Shown piece by piece: positions 43,000 through 50,972 of a stretch of 64,000 nucleotides of DNA (its first letter is position 1; each line of letters opens with the position of its first letter). The notes under the pieces are model-generated. The model did not search any database and had not been told where the DNA came from. It worked only from the letters and a program-made list of their open reading frames with translations. This DNA is from Duganella sp. SG902 (GTDB lineage: Bacteria; Pseudomonadota; Gammaproteobacteria; Burkholderiales; Burkholderiaceae_D), in contig NZ_JABMJK010000012.1 of the NCBI RefSeq assembly GCF_013376005.1, positions 124,001 through 188,000 on the forward strand, written 5' to 3'. The position numbers and the translations under genes are program-made.

Positions 43000-43922
43000 A
43001 TTTCGGCCAGCGCCTTGAGGTGGGCCACCACGCTGCGGCCCAGCGCCGACAGGTTGTAGCCGCCCTCCAGGCAGCTGACGATGCGCCCCTGCGCGTGCTG
43101 GCGCGCCACCGCCATCATCTGCTCGGTGATCCAGGCGTAGTCCGCCTCCACCAGGCCCATGCCGCCGATGTCGTCCTCGCGGTGGGCGTCGAAGCCGGCC
43201 GAGATGAAGATCATCTCGGGCTGGAAGGCGTGCAGCGCCGGCAGCCACTGCTCGGTCACGATCCGGCGCACCACGTCGCCCTTGCTGTGGGCCGGCACCG
43301 GCACGTTGACCTGGTTGGCGGTGACCGGCCGCGGCTCGCAGTACGGGTACAGCGGGTGCTGGTAGAAGCTGACCATCAGCGCGCGCGGCTCGTCGAGGAA
43401 GGCTTCCTCGGTGCCGTTGCCGTGGTGGACGTCGAAGTCGACGATGGCCACGCGCCGCAGGCCGCGCACGTCCAGCGCGTGCTTGGCGGCCACCGCCACG
43501 TTGTTGAACAGGCAGAAGCCCATCGGCTCGATCGGGCGCGCGTGGTGGCCGGGCGGACGCACGGCGCAGAAGGCGTTGTCGATCTCGCCGTCGATCACGG
43601 CGTTGGTCGCGGCCACGGCGGCGCCGGCCGCGCGCTGGGCCGCGCGCCAGCTCCAGGCGTTGAGCGAGGTGTCGGCATCGATCGGGTAGGTGTCGCCTTC
43701 GGCCGGCACGTTGTCGCGCACGATGGCGATGGCGTTGCGGCTATGGTTGCGTTCCAGGTCGGCCAGATCCACCAGCGGCGCTTCACGGTGCTCCAGCAGG
43801 TCGCTGATGTGCGAGCCGATCAACTGGTCGGCGATCGCCTGCAGGCGCGCCGGCGATTCGGGATGCCAGTCGCCCATGTCATGGCGCTGACAGTCGGGAT
43901 GGCTGTAGATGGCTGTGGTCAT
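42996..43922 (-). CDS. Histone-deacetylase-family protein
   Basis: A 308-residue class II HDAC/acetylpolyamine-amidohydrolase relative. Zn-binding and catalytic residues are visible: VDFDVHHGNGTEEAF (Asp, His-His), the ISAGFDAHREDD second Asp, RPPGHHA and the C-terminal LEGGYNLSALG. It starts HPDCQRHDMGDWHPESPARLQAI. It deacetylates lysine or acetylated small molecules in the cytoplasm; the substrate is unknown. Divergent from the MoxR gene (67 bp apart). Confidence 0.95.
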   Translation of the reverse strand: MTTAIYSHPDCQRHDMGDWHPESPARLQAIADQLIGSHISDLLEHREAPLVDLADLERNHSRNAIAIVRDNVPAEGDTYPIDADTSLNAWSWRAAQRAAGAAVAATNAVIDGEIDNAFCAVRPPGHHARPIEPMGFCLFNNVAVAAKHALDVRGLRRVAIVDFDVHHGNGTEEAFLDEPRALMVSFYQHPLYPYCEPRPVTANQVNVPVPAHSKGDVVRRIVTEQWLPALHAFQPEMIFISAGFDAHREDDIGGMGLVEADYAWITEQMMAVARQHAQGRIVSCLEGGYNLSALGRSVVAHLKALAEI

Positions 43923-43989
43923 GTTTTTTTACTGCTGCGAGCTGTTTCTCGCATAGAATCCCCTCAGGCGCTAATCTACCATACATATC

Positions 43990-44910
43990 ATGTACACAAA
44001 ATTGCATGCCGTGGCTCGCCAGGTGGGCGACATCGTCGTCGGCAAGGAGTCGCAGGTGCGGCAGGCGCTCACCTGCCTGCTGGCCGGCGGCCACCTGCTG
44101 GTGGAGGACGTGCCGGGCGTGGGCAAGACCACGCTGGCGCACGCGCTGGCGATTTCGCTGGGCCTGCGCTTCAACCGCGTCCAGTTCACCAGCGACCTGC
44201 TGCCGGCCGACGTCAACGGCATTTCGATCTACGAGCGCGAGCGGAACGGCTTCGTGTTCCATCCGGGGCCGATTTTCACCCAGGTGCTGCTGGCCGATGA
44301 GATCAACCGCGCCACGCCGAAAACGCAGTCGGGCCTGCTGGAGGCGATGGAGGAACGCCAGGTCAGCGTGGACGGCGCGACGCGCGCCCTGCCCGAGCCC
44401 TTCTTTGTGATCGCGACCCAGAATCCGACCCATCAGATCGGCACCTTCCCGCTGCCGGAGTCGCAGCTGGACCGCTTCCTGATGTGCCTTGCATTGGGCT
44501 ATCCGGACGCCGCCGCCGAGCGCGCGCTGCTGATGGGCGAGGACCGGCGCGCGCTGCTCAGGACGCTGCCGGCGGCCATGACGGCGGACGAGCTGGCGCG
44601 GGCGCAGCAGGGGCTGCGGCACATCCACGCCTCGCCCGCGCTGATCGATTACGTGCAGGCGCTGGCGGCGGCCTCGCGCCGCAACGGCATGTTCGCCGAG
44701 GGCCTGAGCCCGCGCGCGGCGATCGCGCTGCTGCGGGCGGCGCGCGCCTGGGCAGCGCTGGAGGGGCGCGACCATGTGCTGCCCGAGGATGTGCAGGCGG
44801 TGCTGGTGCCGGTGTGCGCGCACCGCCTGCGGCCGCTGAAGTCGGCGCATGGCGTGGCGCTGGCCAGCCGCGATCTGGTCTTGCAGCTGCAAGAGTCGGT
44901 GCCGGTGTAG
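43990..44910 (+). CDS. MoxR-type AAA+ ATPase
   Basis: A 306-residue MoxR ATPase: Walker A GVGKTTL (about 43-49), Walker B LLADEINRA (about 103-111), sensor 1 IATQNPTHQIGTFPLPESQLDRF and the AAA lid at the C terminus. MoxR proteins act as chaperones for partner vWA/DUF58 proteins. The DUF58 gene starts 6 bp downstream, followed by the transglutaminase gene; this is a conserved three-gene module. Confidence 0.96.
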   Translation: MYTKLHAVARQVGDIVVGKESQVRQALTCLLAGGHLLVEDVPGVGKTTLAHALAISLGLRFNRVQFTSDLLPADVNGISIYERERNGFVFHPGPIFTQVLLADEINRATPKTQSGLLEAMEERQVSVDGATRALPEPFFVIATQNPTHQIGTFPLPESQLDRFLMCLALGYPDAAAERALLMGEDRRALLRTLPAAMTADELARAQQGLRHIHASPALIDYVQALAAASRRNGMFAEGLSPRAAIALLRAARAWAALEGRDHVLPEDVQAVLVPVCAHRLRPLKSAHGVALASRDLVLQLQESVPV

Positions 44911-44916
44911 CACATC

Positions 44917-45924
44917 ATGGTGGCGGAGCTGCAATCGCTGTATCGCAAGGGCCGCGACAAGCTGCGCGACCGGTGGCTGTTCCAGTTGCGCGACAGCGAG
45001 CCGGGCGAGGTGACGCTGACCATGCGGCGCGTGTTCATCGTGCCCACGCGCGCCGGGCTGGCGTTCGCGGCGCTGCTGCTGGTGATGCTGATCGGCGCCA
45101 TCAATTACAACCTCGGCCTGGGCTTCGCGCTGACCTTTTTCGCCGGCGCCTGCGCGGTGGCCGACATGTACATGACGGCCAGGAACCTGGCGCTGCTGCG
45201 GCTGGCGCCGGGCCGCGTGCAGCCGGTGTTCGCCGGCGAGGAGGCGCGGTTCGAGCTGCATCTGCTGAACCGCGGCGGGCAGGATCGTTACGCGCTGTGG
45301 CTGGGCTTTCAGGCCGACGGCGAGCCGCGCCAGGTGACCGATGTGGCGGCCGGCGCCAGCAGCGCGGTGGTGTTGGCGGCGTCGACGCGCGAGCGCGGCT
45401 GGCTGGCGGCGCCGCGCGTGCGGCTGGTGACGCGCTTTCCGCTCGGGCTGTTCCGCGCGTGGAGCTACTGGCGGCCGGACGCGCGCGCGCTGGTGTATCC
45501 GGCGCCGGAGTCGCCGCCGCCGGCGCTGCCGTCCAGCGGCGCGGCCAGCGAGGACGGGCATGGCACGGTGGGGCTGGATAATTTTGCCGGCATCCGCAGT
45601 TATCAGCCCGGCGATCCGCTCAAGCACCTGGCGTGGCGGCAGATCGCGCGCCACGATCCGGCGCTGGGCGGGCAGCTGGTGACCAAGCATTTCGAGGGCG
45701 GCGCGGTGGCCGAGTTGTGCCTGGATTTCGCCGCGCTGCCGCTGCAGATGGACCTGGAGCGCAAGCTGTCGCGCATGGCGGCCTGGGTGCTGGAGGCCGA
45801 GCGGCGCGCGCTGCCGTACAGCTTCCGCCTGGGGCCGCACGACTACGGCCCGGCGCTGGGCGAGGCCCACCGCGCCGCCTGCCTGCGCGCGCTCGCGCTG
45901 TTCGGCCGCGAGGGCGCGCCATGA
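44917..45924 (+). CDS. DUF58-containing membrane protein
   Basis: A 335-residue DUF58 protein. Two close membrane helices (about 45-88) are followed by a soluble domain with the DUF58 signature GIRSYQPGDPLKHLAWRQIARHD (about 226-248). Partner of MoxR. Its stop overlaps the next start (ATGA, 45921-45924), indicating translational coupling. Confidence 0.94.
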   Translation: MVAELQSLYRKGRDKLRDRWLFQLRDSEPGEVTLTMRRVFIVPTRAGLAFAALLLVMLIGAINYNLGLGFALTFFAGACAVADMYMTARNLALLRLAPGRVQPVFAGEEARFELHLLNRGGQDRYALWLGFQADGEPRQVTDVAAGASSAVVLAASTRERGWLAAPRVRLVTRFPLGLFRAWSYWRPDARALVYPAPESPPPALPSSGAASEDGHGTVGLDNFAGIRSYQPGDPLKHLAWRQIARHDPALGGQLVTKHFEGGAVAELCLDFAALPLQMDLERKLSRMAAWVLEAERRALPYSFRLGPHDYGPALGEAHRAACLRALALFGREGAP

Positions 45925-47945
45925 GCGCGGCGGCGGCCGGCGCGCTGGCGCGGCTGGCGGCGCGCCTGACGCGCGACAAGGCCGACACGCTGCTGTTGCT
46001 GGCGGCCGCGCTGATGGTGCTGGCGCCGCACGCGGCGCATCTGCCGCTGTGGATCAGCGCCCTGGCCGGCGCCACGCTGCTGTGGCGCGCGGCCATCACC
46101 TGGCTGGGCCGGCGCATGCCGCCGGTGTGGCTGCTGGTGCCGGTGGCCATGGCGGCGATGGCGGGCGTGTACGCCACCTACCGCACGCTGCTGGGGCGCG
46201 ACGCCGGCGTCGCCATGCTGGTGCTGCTGCTGGCCTTCAAGCTGCTGGAGATGCACGCGCGGCGCGACCTGTTCGTGGTCACCTTCCTCGGCTTCTTCGT
46301 GCTGCTGACCAGCTTCCTGTACTCGCAGACCATGGGCGCCGCGCTGTGGGTGGCGGCCGCGCTGGTGCTGCTGCTGACGGCCCAGCAGTCGTTCCAGTAC
46401 AGCGGCGCGGTGCCGCCGCTGCGGCGGCGCCTCGGCACCAGCCTCAGACTGTGCGCGCTGGCGGCGCCGCTGGCCGCGCTGCTGTTCATCGGCTTCCCCC
46501 GCCTGCAGGGCCCGCTGTGGGGCCTGCCCGGCGACGCGCTGGGCGGCAAGACCGGCCTGAGCGACAGCATGGCGCCCGGCAGCCTGGCGGCGCTGGCCCA
46601 GTCCGACGAGCCGGCGTTCCGCGTGCGCTTCCTCGACGCCGCGCCGCCGCAGCCGCTGCTGTACTGGCGCAGCATCGTGCTGGGCGACTACGACGGCCGC
46701 ACCTGGACCCGGGTGCCGCGCAAGCGCGGCCTGCAGCGGCTGGAGATCGCCATCCACGGCCGCGGCCGGCCGGTGCGCTACGAGAGCACCATGGAGGCCA
46801 GCAACACGCGCTGGATCGCGCTGCTGGAGCTGGCCGGCCCCGAGGTGCGCCTGCCCGGCCACCGCGTGCGCGACACCGACGAGCTGGAGCTGTACGCCGC
46901 CGATCCCATCGAGCGCCGCCTGCGCTTCAGCGCCAGCGCCTATCTCGACTACACGCTGCAGGCCGGCGAGCTGCCGCAACGCATGGCACGCTGGCTGGAA
47001 CTGCCGGCCGGCTACAACCCGCGCACGCTGGCGCTGGCGCGGCAATTGCGCGCGGCCCAGCCCGACGCCAGCGCCCGGCAACTGAGCGACGCGGTGCTGG
47101 CGCGCTTCCGCAGCCAGGGCTATGGCTACACGCTGGAGCCGCCGCTGCTGGGGCGCGACGCGGTCGATGAATTCCTGTTCGACAGCAAGGCCGGCTTCTG
47201 CGAGCACTACGCCGGCGCCTACGTGGTGCTGATGCGCGCCATGGGCGTGGCCGCGCGCGTGGTCACCGGCTACCAGGGCGGAGAGCTGAACCCGGTGGAC
47301 GGCTACCTCACCGTGCGCCAGTCGGACGCCCACGCCTGGGCCGAGATCTGGACCCAGGCCGCCGGCTGGCAGCGGGTCGACCCGACCGCCGCCGTGGCGC
47401 CGGAACGGGTCCGGCGCAATCTGGCGCGCGCCCTGCCGCGCCCGGCCGCGTTCGGGCTGGCGCCGCTGCTGGCGCTGCGGAACGATCCCGATTCGTGGCT
47501 GGCGCAACTCAGATACCACTATGCCGCGTTGAATAATTCTTGGAATCAATGGGTACTGGATTACAATCCCGAGAGGCAGCGAAGTTTCCTTGAAGAACTA
47601 GGCGCCATCGTCGGCAACTGGCGCAGCGCGCTCGGCATGGGATTGGTGCTAGCCTTGCTGTTGGCGCTGCGCCGGCAGCGCCGGCGACGGCCCGCCGATC
47701 CGCTCGACGCGCTGTACGCGGCGTTCTGCCGGCAGCAGGCGCGCCGCGGGTATGGGCGCCGGCCGGCCGAGGGGCCGCGCAGCTATGCCGCGCGCCTGCG
47801 GGCGCTGCCGGCCAGCCAGGAACAACACGCTGCCATGGAGCAGTTTTTACACCTGTACGGCTTGCTGAAGTATGGCGCCGGCGGGACCGAATCACGCCCG
47901 GCGTCGCTGGCGACGCTGAAAACCCTGTTACCTTTATGCCGATGA
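45921..47945 (+). CDS. Membrane transglutaminase (TgpA/DUF3488 family)
   Basis: A 674-residue TgpA-type protein: about five N-terminal membrane helices (DUF3488, residues 20-190), a periplasmic transglutaminase domain with Cys in AGFCEHYAGAYVVLMRAMGVAARVVTGY, His in SDAHAWAEIW and a following Asp in RVDPTAAV, then one more membrane helix near 570 and a C-terminal DUF4129-like tail. P. aeruginosa TgpA is essential and linked to the cell envelope. The start at 45921 (ATGA with the DUF58 stop) is preferred to a much longer frame that would overlap DUF58 entirely. Confidence 0.94.
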   Translation: MSAAAAGALARLAARLTRDKADTLLLLAAALMVLAPHAAHLPLWISALAGATLLWRAAITWLGRRMPPVWLLVPVAMAAMAGVYATYRTLLGRDAGVAMLVLLLAFKLLEMHARRDLFVVTFLGFFVLLTSFLYSQTMGAALWVAAALVLLLTAQQSFQYSGAVPPLRRRLGTSLRLCALAAPLAALLFIGFPRLQGPLWGLPGDALGGKTGLSDSMAPGSLAALAQSDEPAFRVRFLDAAPPQPLLYWRSIVLGDYDGRTWTRVPRKRGLQRLEIAIHGRGRPVRYESTMEASNTRWIALLELAGPEVRLPGHRVRDTDELELYAADPIERRLRFSASAYLDYTLQAGELPQRMARWLELPAGYNPRTLALARQLRAAQPDASARQLSDAVLARFRSQGYGYTLEPPLLGRDAVDEFLFDSKAGFCEHYAGAYVVLMRAMGVAARVVTGYQGGELNPVDGYLTVRQSDAHAWAEIWTQAAGWQRVDPTAAVAPERVRRNLARALPRPAAFGLAPLLALRNDPDSWLAQLRYHYAALNNSWNQWVLDYNPERQRSFLEELGAIVGNWRSALGMGLVLALLLALRRQRRRRPADPLDALYAAFCRQQARRGYGRRPAEGPRSYAARLRALPASQEQHAAMEQFLHLYGLLKYGAGGTESRPASLATLKTLLPLCR

Positions 47946-49081
47946 AGACCTTGATCACCGCCCTGCTGCTCAGCGCAGCCACCCTCAGCGCCACGGCCGC
48001 GCCGGTAGACCGCTATGGCTACACGCTGCCGCCCAGCATGCAGAAAAAGAAGAAGCCGGCCGCCCCCAAGAAGAAACCCGTGCCGGCCATTGATTACGTC
48101 GGCGAATACGTCAACTTCGGCGACTGGAAAGATGTGCGCGCCTTCCTCGACGACGTCGCCGCGCGCGACGGCTTCGACCGCGCCGAGCTGAACACGCTGA
48201 TGGCGCAGGTGCGCTATGTGGACGCCGCCGTGCAGCTGGTCAAGCCGGCGCCGCCCGGCAAGCCGAAGAACTGGCAGGCCTACAGCAAGCTGATGATCGA
48301 CCCGGTGCGCATCGACGCCGGCGTCCGGTTCTGGAACGAGAACGGCGAGGCGCTCAGCCGCGCCGAATCGCTGTACGGCGTGCCGGCCGAGATCCTGGTC
48401 GGCATCATCGGCATCGAGACCGTGTACGGCCGCAACACCGGCCGCTTCCGCGTGCTGGACGCGCTGACCACGCTGGCCTTCTCCTACCCCGAGGCGCCGC
48501 AGCGGCGCGAGCGCATGGAATTCTTCCGCGGCGAGCTGGAGGCCACCCTGCTGTTCGCGCGCCAGACCGGCGTCGATCCGCTGTCGCTGAAGGGCTCGTT
48601 CGCCGGCGCCGTCGGCATGCCGCAGTTCATGCCCAGCAGCATGATGAAATATGCGGTGGACTTCGACGGCGACGGCAGGATCGATTTGCTCAACTCCAGC
48701 ACCGACGCCATCGGCAGCGTGGCGGCCTTCCTGATCGCGCACGGCTGGCAGCGCGACCAGGGCGGCCCGCTGGTGTACGCGGCCACGGTCTCGCCCAACC
48801 GCGCCTGGGAGCCCATGCTGAACCAGGGGTTGACGGCCAGGTACGCGCCGGCGCAACTGACGGCGGCCGGCGTGACGCCGGCGGTGGCGCCGCCCGAGCA
48901 ATTATATGGGCTGGTGGACTTGCAAAACGGCGCCGAGCCCACAGAATACTGGTTGGCCAACGCCAATTTCTTTGCGATCACGCAGTACAACCGCAGTTAT
49001 TTCTACGCGATGTCGGTGGTGGAGCTGGGACGGGCGGTGAAGCTGGCGCGCGGCGCGGCGGGCGGCGCTTCAGGGATGTAA
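47942..49081 (+). CDS. mltB: Lytic murein transglycosylase B
   Basis: About 379 residues; periplasmic peptidoglycan lytic transglycosylase. Signal peptide about 1-20, then a Lys/Pro-rich linker (KKKKPAAPKKKP), then an SLT_2/MltB domain from about 50. The catalytic Glu is in GIIGIETVYGRNTGRF; GSFAGAVGMPQFMPSS is the substrate-cleft motif. No lipobox is seen, so it is a soluble rather than lipid-anchored form. The ATG at 47942 overlaps the transglutaminase stop as ATGA; an in-frame ATG six bases earlier is the alternative. It ends the moxR operon. Confidence 0.94.
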   Translation: MKTLITALLLSAATLSATAAPVDRYGYTLPPSMQKKKKPAAPKKKPVPAIDYVGEYVNFGDWKDVRAFLDDVAARDGFDRAELNTLMAQVRYVDAAVQLVKPAPPGKPKNWQAYSKLMIDPVRIDAGVRFWNENGEALSRAESLYGVPAEILVGIIGIETVYGRNTGRFRVLDALTTLAFSYPEAPQRRERMEFFRGELEATLLFARQTGVDPLSLKGSFAGAVGMPQFMPSSMMKYAVDFDGDGRIDLLNSSTDAIGSVAAFLIAHGWQRDQGGPLVYAATVSPNRAWEPMLNQGLTARYAPAQLTAAGVTPAVAPPEQLYGLVDLQNGAEPTEYWLANANFFAITQYNRSYFYAMSVVELGRAVKLARGAAGGASGM

Positions 49082-49498
49082 GCAAGCGTAACAACTTTTG
49101 TGCCGCGGGTTTGCTCGCGGTATTGTTTAGTTGACACTTGGAAATAATTTGTACACACTGCACATTAGGCGGGGGCAAATGGGCTACTTTACAACGGAAT
49201 TGTTATATAATTAACTTTAACCGTTAATTAAAAGTGCGCACAGGCAGCTTAGCACAGAACTCGGTGTATAATTCTCACACAATGTTGCAGTCGGACAACA
49301 ATACCCTGCGGGAAGCAGTTTTTTTTATTGCTGCTGAGTATTAGATCACGGAGTGTTGTACAATTGTGTATATATTATGAAACTTGTTATCCTGGAACCC
49401 GTGTCCGTGTGTGAGTCTCCTGGTAAGGATGGACATTGACGCAGCAAAGCCCCGAGTGTTGTACTTTGCAGGACAACTTTACAGAAGGAAAAGACGAC
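49082..49498. other. 417-bp AT-rich intergenic region with repeats upstream of a small HTH-like gene
   Basis: No gene seen. The AT content is higher than in the flanking genes. Noted: TTGACA at 49131; the palindrome TTAACCGTTAA (49217-49227); TATAAT at 49267-49272, a possible -10 for the downstream gene; the palindrome TTGTACAA (49356-49363); and an 11-bp direct repeat GAGTGTTGTAC at 49351-49361 and 49454-49464. The following gene could bind the repeated sites itself. Confidence 0.6.
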
Positions 49499-49852
49499 AT
49501 GACAAACCAAGTCGGCATAGACATGAACAACGATGCGGATGGCGATGATCTGCTGCAATACAATCCCAACCGCCTGCTCGACACCCTGATCGAGAACCTG
49601 CGCCTGAAAAACGACGCCGCGCTGTCGCGCGCGCTGGAAGTGGCGCCGCCGGTGATCAGCAAGATCCGTCACCACCGCCTGCCGGTCGGCGCCTCGCTGC
49701 TGATCCGCATGCACGAGGTGAGCGACCTGAGCATCCGCGACCTGCGTTACCTGATGGGCGACCGCCGCAACAAGTTCCGCATCAGCGACAAGCAGTTCAA
49801 ACCGAAGGAAGGCGAGACCCCGGGCGGCGGCACCAGCAGCAACCAGGGCTGA
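49499..49852 (+). CDS. Small HTH-like regulator (putative)
   Basis: A 117-residue protein. The middle (about 35-85) resembles a lambda-repressor-type HTH: NDAALSRALEVAPPVISKIRHHRLPVG, then LLIRMHEVSDLSIRDLRYLMGDRR. The N terminus is acidic, and the C terminus is a flexible Gly/Ser tail. Start at 49499 has AGAAGGAAA upstream; a longer in-frame reading begins at a poor site. Similar small HTH proteins are common in Burkholderiales; the target is unknown. A strong bidirectional terminator follows. Confidence 0.8.
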   Translation: MTNQVGIDMNNDADGDDLLQYNPNRLLDTLIENLRLKNDAALSRALEVAPPVISKIRHHRLPVGASLLIRMHEVSDLSIRDLRYLMGDRRNKFRISDKQFKPKEGETPGGGTSSNQG

Positions 49853-49874
49853 TCCGCCCACCGTCCCGCACGTG

Positions 49875-49913
49875 AAAATGCCCCCGTCCCCGCGCAAGGG
49901 ACGGGGGCATTTT
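49875..49913. terminator. Bidirectional terminator between the HTH-like gene and cysM
   Basis: A 16-bp perfect stem, AAAATGCCCCCGTCCC (49875-49890) with its complement at 49898-49913, and a 7-nt loop. A-tracts and T-tracts at both ends let it serve both convergent genes. Confidence 0.93.
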
Positions 49914-49924
49914 GCTTGGGGCGC

Positions 49925-50827
49925 TTACGCCGGGAACACGCCGGTCGACAGGTAGCGGTCGCCGCGGTCGCAGACGATGAACACGATGGTGGCGTTCTCC
50001 ACCGTGCTGGAGAGGCGCAGCGCGATCTCGCAGGCGCCGGCGGCGGAGATGCCGCAGAAGATGCCCTCCTCGGCCGCCAGGCGGCGCGCCATGCGCTCGG
50101 CCGCCGCCTGCGACACCGCCTCCACGCGGTCCACGCGCGAGCGGTCATAAATTTTCGGCAGGTAGGCCTCGGGCCACTTGCGGATGCCGGGGATGGACGA
50201 GCCCTCCTCCGGCTCGGCGCCGATGATCTGGATCGCCGGATTCTGCTCCTTCAGGTAGCGCGAGGTGCCCATGATGGTGCCGGTGGTGCCCATGGCGCTG
50301 ACGAAGTGGGTGACGCGGCCGTCGGTGTCGCGCCAGATCTCCGGACCGGTGCTCTCATAATGCGCGCGGGCGTTGTCCTGGTTGGCGAACTGGTCGAGGA
50401 TGATGCCCTTGCCGTCCTTCTGCAATTGCTCGGCCATGTCGCGCGCGTACTCCATGCCGCCGGTCTTGGGCGTGAGCATGATCTGGGCGCCGTAGGCGGC
50501 CATGCTCTGGCGCCGCTCGACGCTCAGGTTCTCCGGCATCAGCAGCAGCATCTTGTAGCCGCGGATGGCGGCCGCCATGGCCAGCGCGATGCCGGTGTTG
50601 CCGCTGGTGGCCTCGATCAGGGTGTCGCCCGGCTTGATGTCGCCGCGCTCCTCGGCGCGCCTCAGCATCGACATGGCGGCGCGGTCCTTGACCGAGCCGG
50701 CCGGGTTGTTGCCCTCCAGCTTGCCGAGGATGATGTTGTTGCGGGCGGCCGCCTCGGCGCCGGGCAGGCGCACCAGCTGCACCAGCGGCGTGTTGCCGAT
50801 CGTATCTTGCAAAGTCTTGTAAGCCAT
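49925..50827 (-). CDS. cysM: Cysteine synthase B
   Basis: A 300-residue PLP enzyme making cysteine (or S-sulfocysteine from thiosulfate) from O-acetylserine. The PLP lysine is in SVKDRAAMSML (about 41-51), the substrate loop is EATSGNTGIALA (about 68-79), and the glycine phosphate loop is the AMGTTGTIMGTSRYL segment. The KIYDRSRVDRVE region, with RRQSMAAYGAQI, fits CysM rather than CysK. The start at 50827 (MAYKTLQDTIGNTP) is the family start. Confidence 0.96.
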   Translation of the reverse strand: MAYKTLQDTIGNTPLVQLVRLPGAEAAARNNIILGKLEGNNPAGSVKDRAAMSMLRRAEERGDIKPGDTLIEATSGNTGIALAMAAAIRGYKMLLLMPENLSVERRQSMAAYGAQIMLTPKTGGMEYARDMAEQLQKDGKGIILDQFANQDNARAHYESTGPEIWRDTDGRVTHFVSAMGTTGTIMGTSRYLKEQNPAIQIIGAEPEEGSSIPGIRKWPEAYLPKIYDRSRVDRVEAVSQAAAERMARRLAAEEGIFCGISAAGACEIALRLSSTVENATIVFIVCDRGDRYLSTGVFPA

Positions 50828-50972
50828 CGTCTTGTTGTTGGAGTTCGCGAAAACGACCATTTTAGCCGAGTTGACAGAAAGCAGCCGACTACCCCTTAAG
50901 ACTTTGGACGGCGGGCACGCCATACGCTAGACTGGCAGCACTCCCGCAACCCGCTTCATATTTGGAACCGTC

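Noticed and set aside
42465..44300. Long plus-strand frame over the peptidase 3' end and deacetylase gene
   Set aside because: Out of frame with both real genes, Arg/His-rich translation without domains.
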